A stretch of 64,000 bases of DNA from Planctomycetota bacterium (GTDB taxonomy: Bacteria; Planctomycetota; Planctomycetia; Pirellulales; Lacipirellulaceae): positions 55,915 to 119,914 of the forward strand of contig JAKOXH010000055.1 of assembly GCA_029781135.1 (NCBI GenBank). Direction: 5' to 3'. Both the position numbers and the translations under genes were made by a program. Positions 8,736-17,509 of the stretch are shown piece by piece. The first letter of the stretch is position 1. Every line of letters starts with the position of its first letter. The notes under the pieces are model-generated. The model was not told where the DNA came from, ran no database searches, and saw only the letters and a program-made list of their open reading frames with translations.

Positions 8736-10244
8736 TTACGAAATTGAGCGATTCTTTCGAGTGGACAATGACCGGCCACTGATCGTGGTAATGCCGATGA
8801 CCACGAGCAGCCCGAACGCCGCGGGTTCGGGGACAACTGCCGTGGCGAAGGCCGGTGCTGATGACGCGAAGTTCGTCCGCCACACGGTGTAGTCGTCTTG
8901 ATCGATCGTCAGGTCGCCGTCGCCGTCGGCAGCGAGGCCGGAACCAGATTGACCAAGCGAATTGCGCCAGATGATGTAATCCGCGGCATCCACGACACCA
9001 TTGGCGTTGTAGTCGCCATGAAGCCCGGCCACGGGAGCGGCCAATCGAAAGCCCAATGAAGACAGTTCAGCGTCAGCCGCGTTTGGGGAACTATCGCGGT
9101 AGCTGGAAGTGCTTCGCGATTCGCCATCGTTATAGCCACCGCCGCGCCACATGCGTGCTGAGCCGGGAGAGTTCAATGAGTTGCCAGTGATTTCGGCGGT
9201 CCATTCCCGGACGTTGCCGGTCATGTCGAAGGCGCCATAGGGGCTGGGGCTGCCAGAATAGGCTCCGACATTGGCGAGGTAGTTCGCACTGGTGTTCAAG
9301 GGAGTAGGGCCGACGGCATAGACGTTGCCAACATTCCAGTTCGCTTGGTTAGGTGAACTGCCCATCGTTTGTCCGGGCGGCGAGTCGGACTGCGTCGCAT
9401 AGAGGTAGTAACCTCCCGAACCGCCGTTCAACGCCGATCCATAGTAGGCCGCTTTGTACCATTCATCTTCCGTCGGTAGCCAATACTTGGCGTTCGCGGC
9501 GTGACTGGACGAGACACCGTTAAACGAACCGACGCCGTCCGCAACCGCGTCCCCGTTGGTGTTCGCCATCGTGAATTGGTTTGCGCTGGGGAGACTGGTG
9601 ACGACACCGGTCACGTTGAATCTGGTGCCTAGCGAACCGCCATTCGTGAAGCCCGTGATCGATACTTGATCGCCAATCGCCAGCGTCGTTGGTCCGCTGG
9701 TCGTATACGTGCTCACGCCGCCCGACCGCGTTGCCGCAACCAAGTCACCGCTCGAAAGTCGGTAAGCCCCAGTTTCCGTGCTGCCCAGGCCTTGGCCATT
9801 GTGTAGCCAGTTTGCGAACCGAGCGGCATCGTAAAAGCTAACGTAGGTGATGGGATGGTTGGCGCTCGACTGACCGGGCGGATTATCCATCACCGAATAG
9901 GCATAGCTGCCATCGCTGCCGGAACGCGTAATTCCAGCGCTGATTAGGTTCGGCCCTGTCATCGACGAACTATAAAGACCATGCGGGTCACTTTTCGCGG
10001 TGGCATTGAGAAACTCGACCCATTGGCCGATCGTGACTTCGTACTTGCCGATCTGGTAATCGTAAGACACGGCGCCATAGCCCGTTGTATTGGCCGCATT
10101 ACCGGCGTTGCCGACGGTGACCATATCGAGCGAAATAGCCGACACAATTCGACATTCACCCGTCGCTAGGGCCAGCACTGCGACACAAAGAATTGCGCGC
10201 AGCCTCCCAGGTTGACTTGTGGATACGATCTTATCGATTCTCAT
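8736..10244 (-). CDS. FGE-sulfatase (SUMF1) domain protein with dockerin-like repeats and PEP-CTERM
   Basis: This 502-residue secreted mosaic has an N-terminal signal peptide (hydrophobic stretch to about residue 36). A formylglycine-generating-enzyme-like (SUMF1) fold follows, recognisable from YQIGKYEVTIGQWVEFLNA, PITYVSFYDAARFANWL, YWLPTEDEWYKAAYYG, GNVREWT and a final RGGGYND...LGFRLA. Between the second and third blocks sits an extra segment of about 75 residues (roughly 170-245) rich in Thr, Gly and Ser that ordinary family members lack. After the domain comes a dockerin-type-I-like pair of Asp-rich loops (GDYNANGVVDAADYIIW and DGDGDLTIDQDDYTVW). The end is VVPEPAAFG plus a hydrophobic segment and basic tail, a PEP-CTERM signal. 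I infer a cell-surface protein, probably not a true sulfatase activator. Confidence 0.85.
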   Translation of the reverse strand: MRIDKIVSTSQPGRLRAILCVAVLALATGECRIVSAISLDMVTVGNAGNAANTTGYGAVSYDYQIGKYEVTIGQWVEFLNATAKSDPHGLYSSSMTGPNLISAGITRSGSDGSYAYSVMDNPPGQSSANHPITYVSFYDAARFANWLHNGQGLGSTETGAYRLSSGDLVAATRSGGVSTYTTSGPTTLAIGDQVSITGFTNGGSLGTRFNVTGVVTSLPSANQFTMANTNGDAVADGVGSFNGVSSSHAANAKYWLPTEDEWYKAAYYGSALNGGSGGYYLYATQSDSPPGQTMGSSPNQANWNVGNVYAVGPTPLNTSANYLANVGAYSGSPSPYGAFDMTGNVREWTAEITGNSLNSPGSARMWRGGGYNDGESRSTSSYRDSSPNAADAELSSLGFRLAAPVAGLHGDYNANGVVDAADYIIWRNSLGQSGSGLAADGDGDLTIDQDDYTVWRTNFASSAPAFATAVVPEPAAFGLLVVIGITTISGRSLSTRKNRSIS

Positions 10245-10277
10245 TAGCGTTGCTCCCCAGACGATATTTGAAAACCG

Positions 10278-11477
10278 TCATTGCTCCTTCAACAAAGAGG
10301 CCACCAGCGTCTCCAGGTCCGCGGCCGCATCGATCGAACGTAATACTCCCTTGCGGTCGATCACGAAAAACGTGGGATAATTCGCGATGCCCGCGGCCCT
10401 CGCCAAGGGGTGCGGAGCACCAATCAACGCCGCATGCGCATCGATCAAGTGCGGCCACTTGACCTCGGGATGCCGCTCCAGGAATTCGGTGAGGTTCTTT
10501 GCACCGCGATCGCTATTCACGGCCACGATCTCAAGCCCAGCGGCGTGGTGCTGCTCGTACAGTTTCACCAACCGTGGTAATTCGGCGAGGCACTTGGGCA
10601 TGCGCGGAGACCAAAACGCCACCACAATTACCTTGCCGGAGAGACTGCCTGCATCGAACACAGAGCCGTCCGTCAGTTCCCCGGTGACATGGAACTCATT
10701 CTTTCCAAGCATGCTTTCGGTAGCACGTTGCCGCTCCGCCCGCATCGCCAAAGCTAAAAACATCTTGAGGGACGTCGAAGTCTTATCGCCGACCGAAGTG
10801 GCGGCAGCTGTGAGTTGACTGCGGAGATCGTCGGGACCGACTTTCCGCCGTAAGACCATTTCCACGGCCGTTGCCACGTCGGCGTCCTTAGGAGAATCTT
10901 TGAGTTGCTGTTCGAGGTCGGCAAAGAGTTTAGCCCGCTGAGCGTCGTCGACGGTGACGATGTTGGCCACGAGCGAGGAAGTCAGCTTTGGAAATCTAGC
11001 GTAACTGGCGATTGACGCGGCAGCGGTTTTCTCGCCGGCCGCTTCGAGAAGTGTGGCATACCAGCCGAGATTGTCGCGACCTGTAAACGGCAACTGGCCA
11101 GAGCCGCCGGCCAAAATGGTCATGTCATTATCGGCGAGCAACGCGGCTTTCCAAATTTCTGCTTGGGCAAGTTGCTCGACTCGCGGCACCGCGCTGTGAA
11201 TTGCATCGGCAGAGAGATGGTTGAAGAACTGCAGTTCTTGTGTCCCACTGCGGCGAAACTTCTCCAACTCCACGAGCACTTCCTTGCGCTCCTGCTGCGC
11301 TTTCGTCAGCCGCCCCGACAAATCGGCGATTCCATCACTGAGGTTTGGCACCGGGCGCGCCGGCGTGATTGGCGAAGCGGCCTGCGCCTGCCAACCGAGT
11401 GAAAGCCAACACAAAGTGATAGATAACGTCGAGCAAGCGGCCACTGGCCCAGCTGTTAACTTTCGTCGGGTAATCAT
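10278..11477 (-). CDS. TlpA-like thioredoxin-fold protein lacking the first active-site cysteine
   Basis: This 399-residue exported protein has a signal peptide (hydrophobic core around residues 13-33) and an alpha-helical middle of about 220 residues shared with the neighbouring paralogue. Its C-terminal TlpA/AhpC-type domain starts near residue 260. Where the paralogue has FWATWCGPC, this protein reads FWSPRMPKC: Met293 replaces the first cysteine and only Cys296 remains, so it cannot do ordinary dithiol chemistry. The start ATG at 11477 overlaps the TGA of the upstream gene by four bases, indicating translational coupling. It is third in a DUF1559-TlpA-TlpA operon. It could be a monothiol or a structural partner of its intact neighbour. 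Confidence 0.8.
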   Translation of the reverse strand: MITRRKLTAGPVAACSTLSITLCWLSLGWQAQAASPITPARPVPNLSDGIADLSGRLTKAQQERKEVLVELEKFRRSGTQELQFFNHLSADAIHSAVPRVEQLAQAEIWKAALLADNDMTILAGGSGQLPFTGRDNLGWYATLLEAAGEKTAAASIASYARFPKLTSSLVANIVTVDDAQRAKLFADLEQQLKDSPKDADVATAVEMVLRRKVGPDDLRSQLTAAATSVGDKTSTSLKMFLALAMRAERQRATESMLGKNEFHVTGELTDGSVFDAGSLSGKVIVVAFWSPRMPKCLAELPRLVKLYEQHHAAGLEIVAVNSDRGAKNLTEFLERHPEVKWPHLIDAHAALIGAPHPLARAAGIANYPTFFVIDRKGVLRSIDAAADLETLVASLLKEQ

Positions 11478-12703
11478 GGCTTGCCTCCCTCCACTGGTTC
11501 CTTTAGCAAATCGGCGACCGACTGCTCTAATGTCTGCCGCGCGGTTACCGACCGTAGTGTTCCAGTGCGGTCGATGAGAAAAAGTGCCGGAATCGCCTGA
11601 ATACCCGACTTGCGAGCCAGTTCGTGCATCTCGGAGTTCGCGGCACTGGCGGCATCGAACAGTTGTGGCCAAGCGACTTCAGGATGCTTTTCCAAATAGG
11701 CCTTGAGTGCTTCCTTATCGAAATCGTTGTTAACGCCAATGATTTCCAACCCTTCGCTCTTGTGCTTCTCGCGAAGGGCCGCCAACCGGGGCAACTCCGC
11801 CACGCAAGGGCCGCACCACGTGGCCCAGAAGTCGACGACGACGACCTTGCCTGCGAGTGTGCTGCTGTCGAACGGCGTGTCATCAACAAGTTGGCCCACA
11901 ACCTTGAAATCCCGTTTACCGATCAGTTGCTCGGTGAGGTTAAATTTCTCCTGCGACTTGGTCAGACGCACAAAGGCTTGGATCGCGACGGCACAATCTG
12001 GCGTCAGCTTCTCCATCCTGGCGAATAGCTGCTGACGCTCTTCGTCTGTGCCGAGTCGGCGCTTAACAACTAGAATCGCTTCGTCGGCGGTTACTTCATC
12101 AAATGGGCTGCGACCGAGGCGTTCGCTTAGATCAGCAATAAGCTGCTTCTGCTGCTCGGCGTTGCCCCGTAGCAATTCACCCCCGAATTTGGCGATCGCT
12201 GCGTCAAAGCTGGCATAGTCGGCCAGCATCTTTGCTCCCGCCTCGTCGCCCAGAGCGGCGAGGATCGTCGCGTTCCACTGCGAATTCTCAACGAATGTGA
12301 GCCCGTCGCCCGGCTTTCCGCCCGACGGGATCATCAAAACATTGCGCCGGCCGCCCAACTCGTGGCGAGTGATTTGGATTTGAGCTAGCTTCCGCACGGC
12401 TGCCACGAGCCTCTCCGAAATCGCCACGCGGCGTGCTTCGTCCCCGAGCGCATTGGGATCGGGTAGCAGACCTTTCACGTCGGCGGTTGCTGCCGTGGTT
12501 GCGTCACGCAGGGCGTTTAGGATTGCTTGACGCTCGTTAACGAGCGATTCCGCTCGGGCGTTAAGATTGTCCGGTAGTTCGCCAACGATCGGCGGGGGCG
12601 GAGAGGAATTCTTCTCGCCAGCACCAACGGCCTGTCCAAACGCTGTGGTTGACCACGACATGGCCGCCACCGCAATCAATGCAAATAATCGAGTTCTAAG
12701 CAT
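11474..12703 (-). CDS. TlpA-like thiol-disulfide oxidoreductase
   Basis: This 409-residue exported protein starts MLRTRLFALIAVAAM with a cleavable-looking signal peptide ending near AFGQA. A helical domain of about 220 residues precedes a thioredoxin-fold domain with an intact active site, FWATWCGPC (Cys297, Cys300), followed by VAELPRL and a cis-Pro region near IPALFLIDRTG. Such proteins act as periplasmic reductases. I chose ATG 12703 over an in-frame TTG at 12724. It lies 17 bp behind the DUF1559 gene and overlaps the next paralogue by ATGA. The two paralogues align along their whole length, so the pair arose by tandem duplication. Confidence 0.85.
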   Translation of the reverse strand: MLRTRLFALIAVAAMSWSTTAFGQAVGAGEKNSSPPPPIVGELPDNLNARAESLVNERQAILNALRDATTAATADVKGLLPDPNALGDEARRVAISERLVAAVRKLAQIQITRHELGGRRNVLMIPSGGKPGDGLTFVENSQWNATILAALGDEAGAKMLADYASFDAAIAKFGGELLRGNAEQQKQLIADLSERLGRSPFDEVTADEAILVVKRRLGTDEERQQLFARMEKLTPDCAVAIQAFVRLTKSQEKFNLTEQLIGKRDFKVVGQLVDDTPFDSSTLAGKVVVVDFWATWCGPCVAELPRLAALREKHKSEGLEIIGVNNDFDKEALKAYLEKHPEVAWPQLFDAASAANSEMHELARKSGIQAIPALFLIDRTGTLRSVTARQTLEQSVADLLKEPVEGGKP

Positions 12704-12720
12704 TTTCAAACTTCTCTTGA

Positions 12721-13641
12721 TCAATCAGTCACAGTCTCGGAGCCAGCCGGGGTCACCATTGACCAGAACACGACCGGATCAATGGAATCAGACAGCGTCC
12801 GAATACTGCTGTCGGCAAAGCCCGTACACATCACGCTTGGATGCGCCGACTGAAGTCGAGTTCCATCGGCATTAGCGGGATCGACGCCCGTCTGAAATGG
12901 CGGTGCGACGGCATCCACCAAGGCGTTCGGCGCCGCGGCATCGAAGTTGGGGTCCCATTTGGTAGGCGCGGTCGATGACGGCCTATTCGACCGGCCGACC
13001 ACTGTGGACGAGGTGTTACTTGGATGAGCAAATGTGGCCACGGTCTTGGTAGCGCGGGCGCTAAAGGCTGTTTCCACAACTTGGCTGTTGCTGCCGCACA
13101 CCGTGTAAATTTCGCCAACCGCAATGGTTTTCGAAAGTCCGTCAGTCACTTGGGCAAGCCTGGTCAGGCTAAAGAGCAGGCCGTTGGTTGCGTAACTCGT
13201 GAATCGGCGGCCCTTTCCCGTAAACTCATTGCGGCTATTGTCACTGGGGCATTGGAAGATCGGGACATCGAGATTGATACCAGGGCCGGGGATTAATGGA
13301 TTTCCCGTGGCCGGATCGATCTGGAAGAGGTTGCGAATTGCTTCGTCCTCAATATACGGTGCAATCGCCAAGTGTAGCGACAGTTTAAGACTGCCATTGC
13401 CAGGGTTATCGAGCGCACTCGGTAACTTGCCATTCTTTGCACCGACGAAGTTTTGAATAGAAATGAGTAATTGCCGAATGTTGCTCTGACACTGCGAGCG
13501 CCGAGCCGACTCGCGTGCTGCCTGAATCGCCGGCAACAACAGCGCAATTAAGATGCCGATGATCGCAATGACCACCAATAACTCAACCAGCGTGAAGCCG
13601 TTTCGAATTTTCTTGGGATTCCACCCCGCACCTGCGTCCAT
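12721..13641 (-). CDS. DUF1559 prepilin-like protein
   Basis: This 306-residue protein starts at ATG 13641, with GAGG eight bases upstream. After a short basic leader comes a type IV prepilin/pseudopilin N-terminus: G-FTLVELLVVIAIIGILIALLL, with the G/F processing site and Glu5. AIQAARESARRSQCQSNIRQL follows, the hallmark of DUF1559, a family expanded to many copies in planctomycetes. The C-terminal part keeps a degenerate form of the usual block (SAHPSVMCTGFADSSIR). It is first in an operon with two TlpA-like genes. The protein is presumably processed by a prepilin peptidase and placed at the cell envelope. Its function is not established. Confidence 0.92.
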   Translation of the reverse strand: MDAGAGWNPKKIRNGFTLVELLVVIAIIGILIALLLPAIQAARESARRSQCQSNIRQLLISIQNFVGAKNGKLPSALDNPGNGSLKLSLHLAIAPYIEDEAIRNLFQIDPATGNPLIPGPGINLDVPIFQCPSDNSRNEFTGKGRRFTSYATNGLLFSLTRLAQVTDGLSKTIAVGEIYTVCGSNSQVVETAFSARATKTVATFAHPSNTSSTVVGRSNRPSSTAPTKWDPNFDAAAPNALVDAVAPPFQTGVDPANADGTRLQSAHPSVMCTGFADSSIRTLSDSIDPVVFWSMVTPAGSETVTD

Positions 13642-14403
13642 TAGCGCAACCTCAGAAAACAATTAGGAACACCGCCTGCAGCTTTATCTCAACCTACGAA
13701 TGCCAAGGACTCAATCGAACGAGGGCCCTAACACGATGCAGATTGCATACGGAATTTCATGCCAGGGCCCGTGATGCACATTGCTCCTTAGTTTAATCAG
13801 ACACATTCATAACTCGTGAGAAATCGTCGGCACTTTTCATTCACTCGTTCCCGTCACGATTTCTGGCAAGCTGTCGTATTTGATGAGTAATCGTTGTTTG
13901 GTCCAACGCTCGTCGCGTCGGCGCTTCTTTCGTGGCAATTCGTCTGCCGAATCTCTTCGACCACCTAAGTGAGGGGGCAGTGAATTCATGGACTTCACTC
14001 ATAAAAGCCCCGGCAAATTCCAGAATAATGCCACGTCAATTTCCTACAAGTGAAATTTCGTATTGTGGGACCAATTGCATTTCAGTGGGAGCAATTGCAC
14101 TCGCGAGTTGTCTTGCATTCAGAAATACGATCTGCAAACGACGTTCTGGTTGGATTCCCCGCGGCCCGCTCGTTGCCGTGAACGTTAACTCCTCGGGCGT
14201 TGTCGTTGCCACGCTGCCTAGCCGCTATTGCCAGTCGCCAACATGGTGCTTCCTCTGCGCCGCGTCGTTTGCCATCATGAACGATACGGCTTGGGCTTTG
14301 TCGCAAGCGGCCACTATGTCCTCTTCCGCCACTCGCTCTGACGCGTATCGACCTTGGCAATTGAACGGCGATCGCGGTAACAATACTCTTCGTGAGAGGG
14401 ATT
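13642..14403. other. long intergenic region between divergent operons
   Basis: No convincing gene lies in these 760 bases. An open frame at 13932-14411 has protein-unlike composition and no ribosome binding site. The region must hold the promoters of the DUF1559 operon (minus) and the LytS/LytTR operon (plus). The clearest structure is the direct repeat at 14065-14099, listed separately. Confidence 0.6.
14065..14099 (+). promoter_or_regulatory. tandem direct repeat, candidate LytTR operator
   Basis: GTGGGACCAATTGCA at 14065-14079 recurs as GTGGGAGCAATTGCA at 14085-14099, 14 of 15 bases identical, with a period of 20 bp (about two helical turns). Each copy contains the palindrome CAATTG. LytTR-domain regulators typically bind pairs of direct repeats with a period near 21 bp. 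This pair lies about 300 bp upstream of the LytS/LytTR operon, so it may be an autoregulatory operator. It also lies upstream of the divergent DUF1559 operon. Binding is inferred from geometry only. Confidence 0.45.
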
Positions 14404-15672
14404 ATGATTAGCCTGAACGACACGCGTCGTGGTGATTCCCGAGGTCGTTTTGAAGAGCCATCCACAAGGCTCTACTTATGGGTTGTCGGTGCCATCGTAC
14501 TGCTCCAGGTTTTTCCGATTGCAAACACCCTCTTTCAGCAGTTCACATTTCTGAACGACCGCCTCGATATGGGTCTTTCTAGCAAGTACTTGTGGACGAT
14601 TGTCCCATTACGCCTGGGCAGTTGGTTGTTGTTGATCCCATTCATTGCTGCGGTGATTGTGTTTGCCAGGTCATCGCTCATAACCTCAGCATCGGCTCAT
14701 CTGATGTTGATAGTGATTGCAACATTATTGTCGGGCCTGTTTCTCCATCGTGCTGAGCGTGTTCAAGCCGATCAGGTGATGCTATTACTAAACGGTGAGT
14801 CTAGTCTCGATCGTGAACGAGTTGCTGGCACGCCTGCCGCTTCATCTCAGAAAGCCAAAGTCGATCCTACGCAGGATACCACGGAACGCCGAGAAAAGAA
14901 CTACAAACTAATCGCCCGCCACAACTCAGACGGTATGAGGTACTGGATTGTCGAGGGCCTAACAAACGTAATTACGTACTCGGCGATGATTGCGGCCGGC
15001 TACGCCGTACTCTACTTCCGATTGACCCAATACCGGACTCAGCAGGCTGAGCGGCTTCGGGCGACGATGCTTCAACTTCGTCACGAATCACTCTGTAATC
15101 GGCTGACGCCCCATTTTCTTTTCAACACGCTGAACACGATCAGTTCTTTAACGCTCGCCGATAGCGAAGCAGCGCGGGCTTGTATCAGCCAACTGGGCGA
15201 ACTGCTGCGAGCTTCGATTGAGGCCTTGCCCGAGCGAGAAATTCGCTTAGAGCGAGAACTTGAGATCCTGCAAATTTATCTCTCCATTCAGCAGACACGG
15301 TTTGGCCCTGCATTGAAATACGAATTCGACGTAGAGGCGGGACTGGAATCCGCGATCGTGCCGGCTTTCCTCCTGCAACCGCTCGTCGAAAACTGCTTCA
15401 AGCATGGATTTCGTGAGCGGCAACGTCCTGCGTTCGTACAAGTATCCGTGAAGCAAGAGAATGGGTACTGCCGAATGGCCGTAACTGACAACGGAACAGC
15501 GTTCGATGTGCCGAAGATGCTCGATGAGAAATACGGGTTGGGCATTACGCGGCAACGTTTAGAATTGCAATATGGCGGGGATGCCGATTTGCGTTACGAA
15601 GCCAATCAGCCACGCGGGCTCACAGTCATTGCGCGGGTGCCTCTTCGTTTTGAGGTACATCAGACGACATGA
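14404..15672 (+). CDS. LytS/AlgZ-type sensor histidine kinase
   Basis: This 422-residue membrane kinase starts at ATG 14404, with AGAGGG just upstream (an in-frame GTG at 14392 is possible). The N-terminal 210 residues hold about four hydrophobic segments, the last near ITYSAMIAAGYAVLYF. The His_kinase (PF06580) block HFLFNTLNTISSL follows, with the phospho-accepting His near residue 237. The HATPase N-box reads LLQPLVENCFKHGF, and DNGTAFDVP and KYGLGITRQRLELQYG are also present. This architecture pairs with LytTR regulators, and the response regulator follows with a four-base ATGA overlap. The ligand is unknown. By eye the codon use is more AT-rich than in neighbouring housekeeping genes. 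Confidence 0.93.
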   Translation: MISLNDTRRGDSRGRFEEPSTRLYLWVVGAIVLLQVFPIANTLFQQFTFLNDRLDMGLSSKYLWTIVPLRLGSWLLLIPFIAAVIVFARSSLITSASAHLMLIVIATLLSGLFLHRAERVQADQVMLLLNGESSLDRERVAGTPAASSQKAKVDPTQDTTERREKNYKLIARHNSDGMRYWIVEGLTNVITYSAMIAAGYAVLYFRLTQYRTQQAERLRATMLQLRHESLCNRLTPHFLFNTLNTISSLTLADSEAARACISQLGELLRASIEALPEREIRLERELEILQIYLSIQQTRFGPALKYEFDVEAGLESAIVPAFLLQPLVENCFKHGFRERQRPAFVQVSVKQENGYCRMAVTDNGTAFDVPKMLDEKYGLGITRQRLELQYGGDADLRYEANQPRGLTVIARVPLRFEVHQTT

Positions 15673-16487
15673 GCGCAGAATTTCCCTACAGAGTCTTAGT
15701 CGCCGACGATGAACCGCATAGCCGGCGGTATGTGTGCGCCTTGGTTGAAAGAGATTCACGATTCCAGGTTGCTGAGGTCTGCGATAGTGGCCATGCAGCA
15801 ATCGCAAAGGTACAAGACAATCCTGTGGATGTCATGTTCCTGGATATCCAGATGCCGGGGCTAGATGGGTTCGCGGTAATCGACGCAATCGGAGATATTA
15901 AGCCACTAATCGTCTTTGTAACGGCGTTTGGTGAGCATGCGCTCCGCGCTTTTGAATACCAAGCTTTCGATTATGTAAAGAAACCTATCGATCCTACACG
16001 CTTTGCCAGCGTATTGGATCGGCTTTGCCGGCGACTGAATGAAGGTCGCTCAGACACATCGCAACTGCCGGTTCCCGACGCCCGTGTTAACGCAACGACT
16101 TCCGCCAAGACGCATATCCCAATAAAGAAAGTCCTGAATGCAGTAAGGCAGGACGTGCTGTATCAAGAAAGTGAACTTCAAGTGGTGGAAAGCTCGGGCA
16201 ATTATGTCAGTGTCCGGGTGAATAACGAGACTTTTCTTGTGCGGACAACCCTGGAGCACTTTTGCCAAGACTTGGATCCAGCTATTTTTGTTCGCGTTCA
16301 CCGGTCCTTTGTTGTTAACATCCAATCGGTGAGGCGAATGCAGTACGGCAAGTTCGGCTCCGCCGAACTTTACCTCGCCGACGGATATATTGTTCCCGTC
16401 AGCCGAGGCCGTCGTAGTGAAGTTGCCAAAATTCTTCGCAACTGCAGCGAATGCTCAGAAATCCTGGAAGACGATGGCACAGATTGA
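15669..16487 (+). CDS. LytTR-family response regulator
   Basis: This 272-residue regulator has an N-terminal receiver domain: the acidic pair Asp13-Asp14, phospho-acceptor Asp59 in VMFLDIQMPG, a Thr in VTAFG and Lys in FDYVKKPIDP. A linker of about 40 residues leads to a LytTR DNA-binding domain (about 155-265), with YVSVRVNNETFLVRTTLEHF, FVRVHRSFVVNI and VPVSRGRRSEV. It is co-translated with the upstream LytS-type kinase (ATGA overlap). LytTR regulators bind pairs of direct repeats, and a candidate pair lies at 14065-14099. A cysteine-synthase-like gene follows 57 bp downstream and may belong to the same transcript. Confidence 0.95.
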   Translation: MSAEFPYRVLVADDEPHSRRYVCALVERDSRFQVAEVCDSGHAAIAKVQDNPVDVMFLDIQMPGLDGFAVIDAIGDIKPLIVFVTAFGEHALRAFEYQAFDYVKKPIDPTRFASVLDRLCRRLNEGRSDTSQLPVPDARVNATTSAKTHIPIKKVLNAVRQDVLYQESELQVVESSGNYVSVRVNNETFLVRTTLEHFCQDLDPAIFVRVHRSFVVNIQSVRRMQYGKFGSAELYLADGYIVPVSRGRRSEVAKILRNCSECSEILEDDGTD

Positions 16488-16543
16488 AATGGCACTGCGA
16501 CGGCTGTCCACAGCCGGAAACATAATTCTTATGAGCGGCTCAA

Positions 16544-17509
16544 ATGGCCACGATGTACGAAGATAACCTCGCATTCTGTTATGCCACAGAACATATTCCG
16601 ATCCCCTTGGTCCCGGTCCGGCTTAACAAGCGCCGCCCACACGTCTGGTGCAAGCTGGAGTACCACAACCCCAGTGGTTCGACCAAAGATCGCATCGCCC
16701 GGTTCATTCTGGGGAAGGCCATTCGCGCGGGGGCTCTCCGTCGGGGCGAGCAAGTTGTGGAGGCGTCCAGCGGATCGACTGCGATTTCCCTGGCCCTGAT
16801 GTGCGCCCAGTTTGACTTGCGTTTCACGGCGGTCATGCCGCGGGGCGTCAGCAACGAACGGATCAGCATGATCCGGGCCTTCGGGGCCGACGTCGTACTG
16901 ACGCCCGCCCAAGACGGCACGGTAGGTTCCATCTTGATGGCCAAACGCATCGCGAAAGAGCGCGGCGCTTTTGCCACCCGGCAATTCGAGAATCCCGATA
17001 ATGCCGCGGCCCATCGCCATCAAACGGCCGTCGAAATCATCGCCCAAATCCCTTCCCGCCGTATTGATGCGGTAGTTAGCGGCGTCGGCACCGGGGGCAC
17101 GCTGGTTGGCCTATTTGAAGGCTTTCGAGACTTTGGCTGCAATGTGAAACCGGTTGCCGCGATCCCGAGAAGTCACCAAGATTCTTATGAGCCAGAGTGT
17201 TCGAGTTTTAGTAAGCAGATTCCCGGGGTGTTGGATTGCTTGTCGACCATCTACCGCGAAGCCAATATGCCCGGGCTGGAAGAACTCGACATTGACGAGG
17301 AGATCGCCATTGCAACAACACGCCAGTTGATTCGCCGGGGCTTCCCGGTAGGCCCCAGTTCAGGCTTGAACTTTGCAGCCGCCGAGCGAATTGCCGAAAC
17401 CCTTGGGCCCAACGCTTCTGTCGTGACGGTTTTCCCGGACCGCATGGAGCGGTACTTTTCCACTCCCCTTTTTACCAACTGGGACGGCGTGCAACGGATG
17501 AATCCATAG
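16544..17509 (+). CDS. PLP-dependent cysteine-synthase-family enzyme
   Basis: This 321-residue fold-type II PLP enzyme has its Schiff-base lysine, Lys48, in NPSGSTKDRIA. SSGSTAISLA binds the cofactor-linked substrate, and GVGTGGTLVG is the glycine loop holding the PLP phosphate. A C-terminal GPSSGLNF matches the family's Ser near the pyridine nitrogen. Family members include O-acetylserine sulfhydrylase (CysK), cystathionine beta-synthase and siderophore-type diaminopropionate synthases. Sequence alone does not separate these. The asparagine loop reads SSGSTA rather than the CysK TSGNTG, which argues against an ordinary cysteine synthase. It follows a LytTR two-component pair on the same strand. 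Confidence 0.85.
   Translation: MATMYEDNLAFCYATEHIPIPLVPVRLNKRRPHVWCKLEYHNPSGSTKDRIARFILGKAIRAGALRRGEQVVEASSGSTAISLALMCAQFDLRFTAVMPRGVSNERISMIRAFGADVVLTPAQDGTVGSILMAKRIAKERGAFATRQFENPDNAAAHRHQTAVEIIAQIPSRRIDAVVSGVGTGGTLVGLFEGFRDFGCNVKPVAAIPRSHQDSYEPECSSFSKQIPGVLDCLSTIYREANMPGLEELDIDEEIAIATTRQLIRRGFPVGPSSGLNFAAAERIAETLGPNASVVTVFPDRMERYFSTPLFTNWDGVQRMNP

Noticed and set aside
13932..14411. A 159-codon frame before the LytS-type gene
   Set aside because: It has no ribosome binding site and protein-unlike composition, and it covers the direct-repeat region. I treat it as non-coding.
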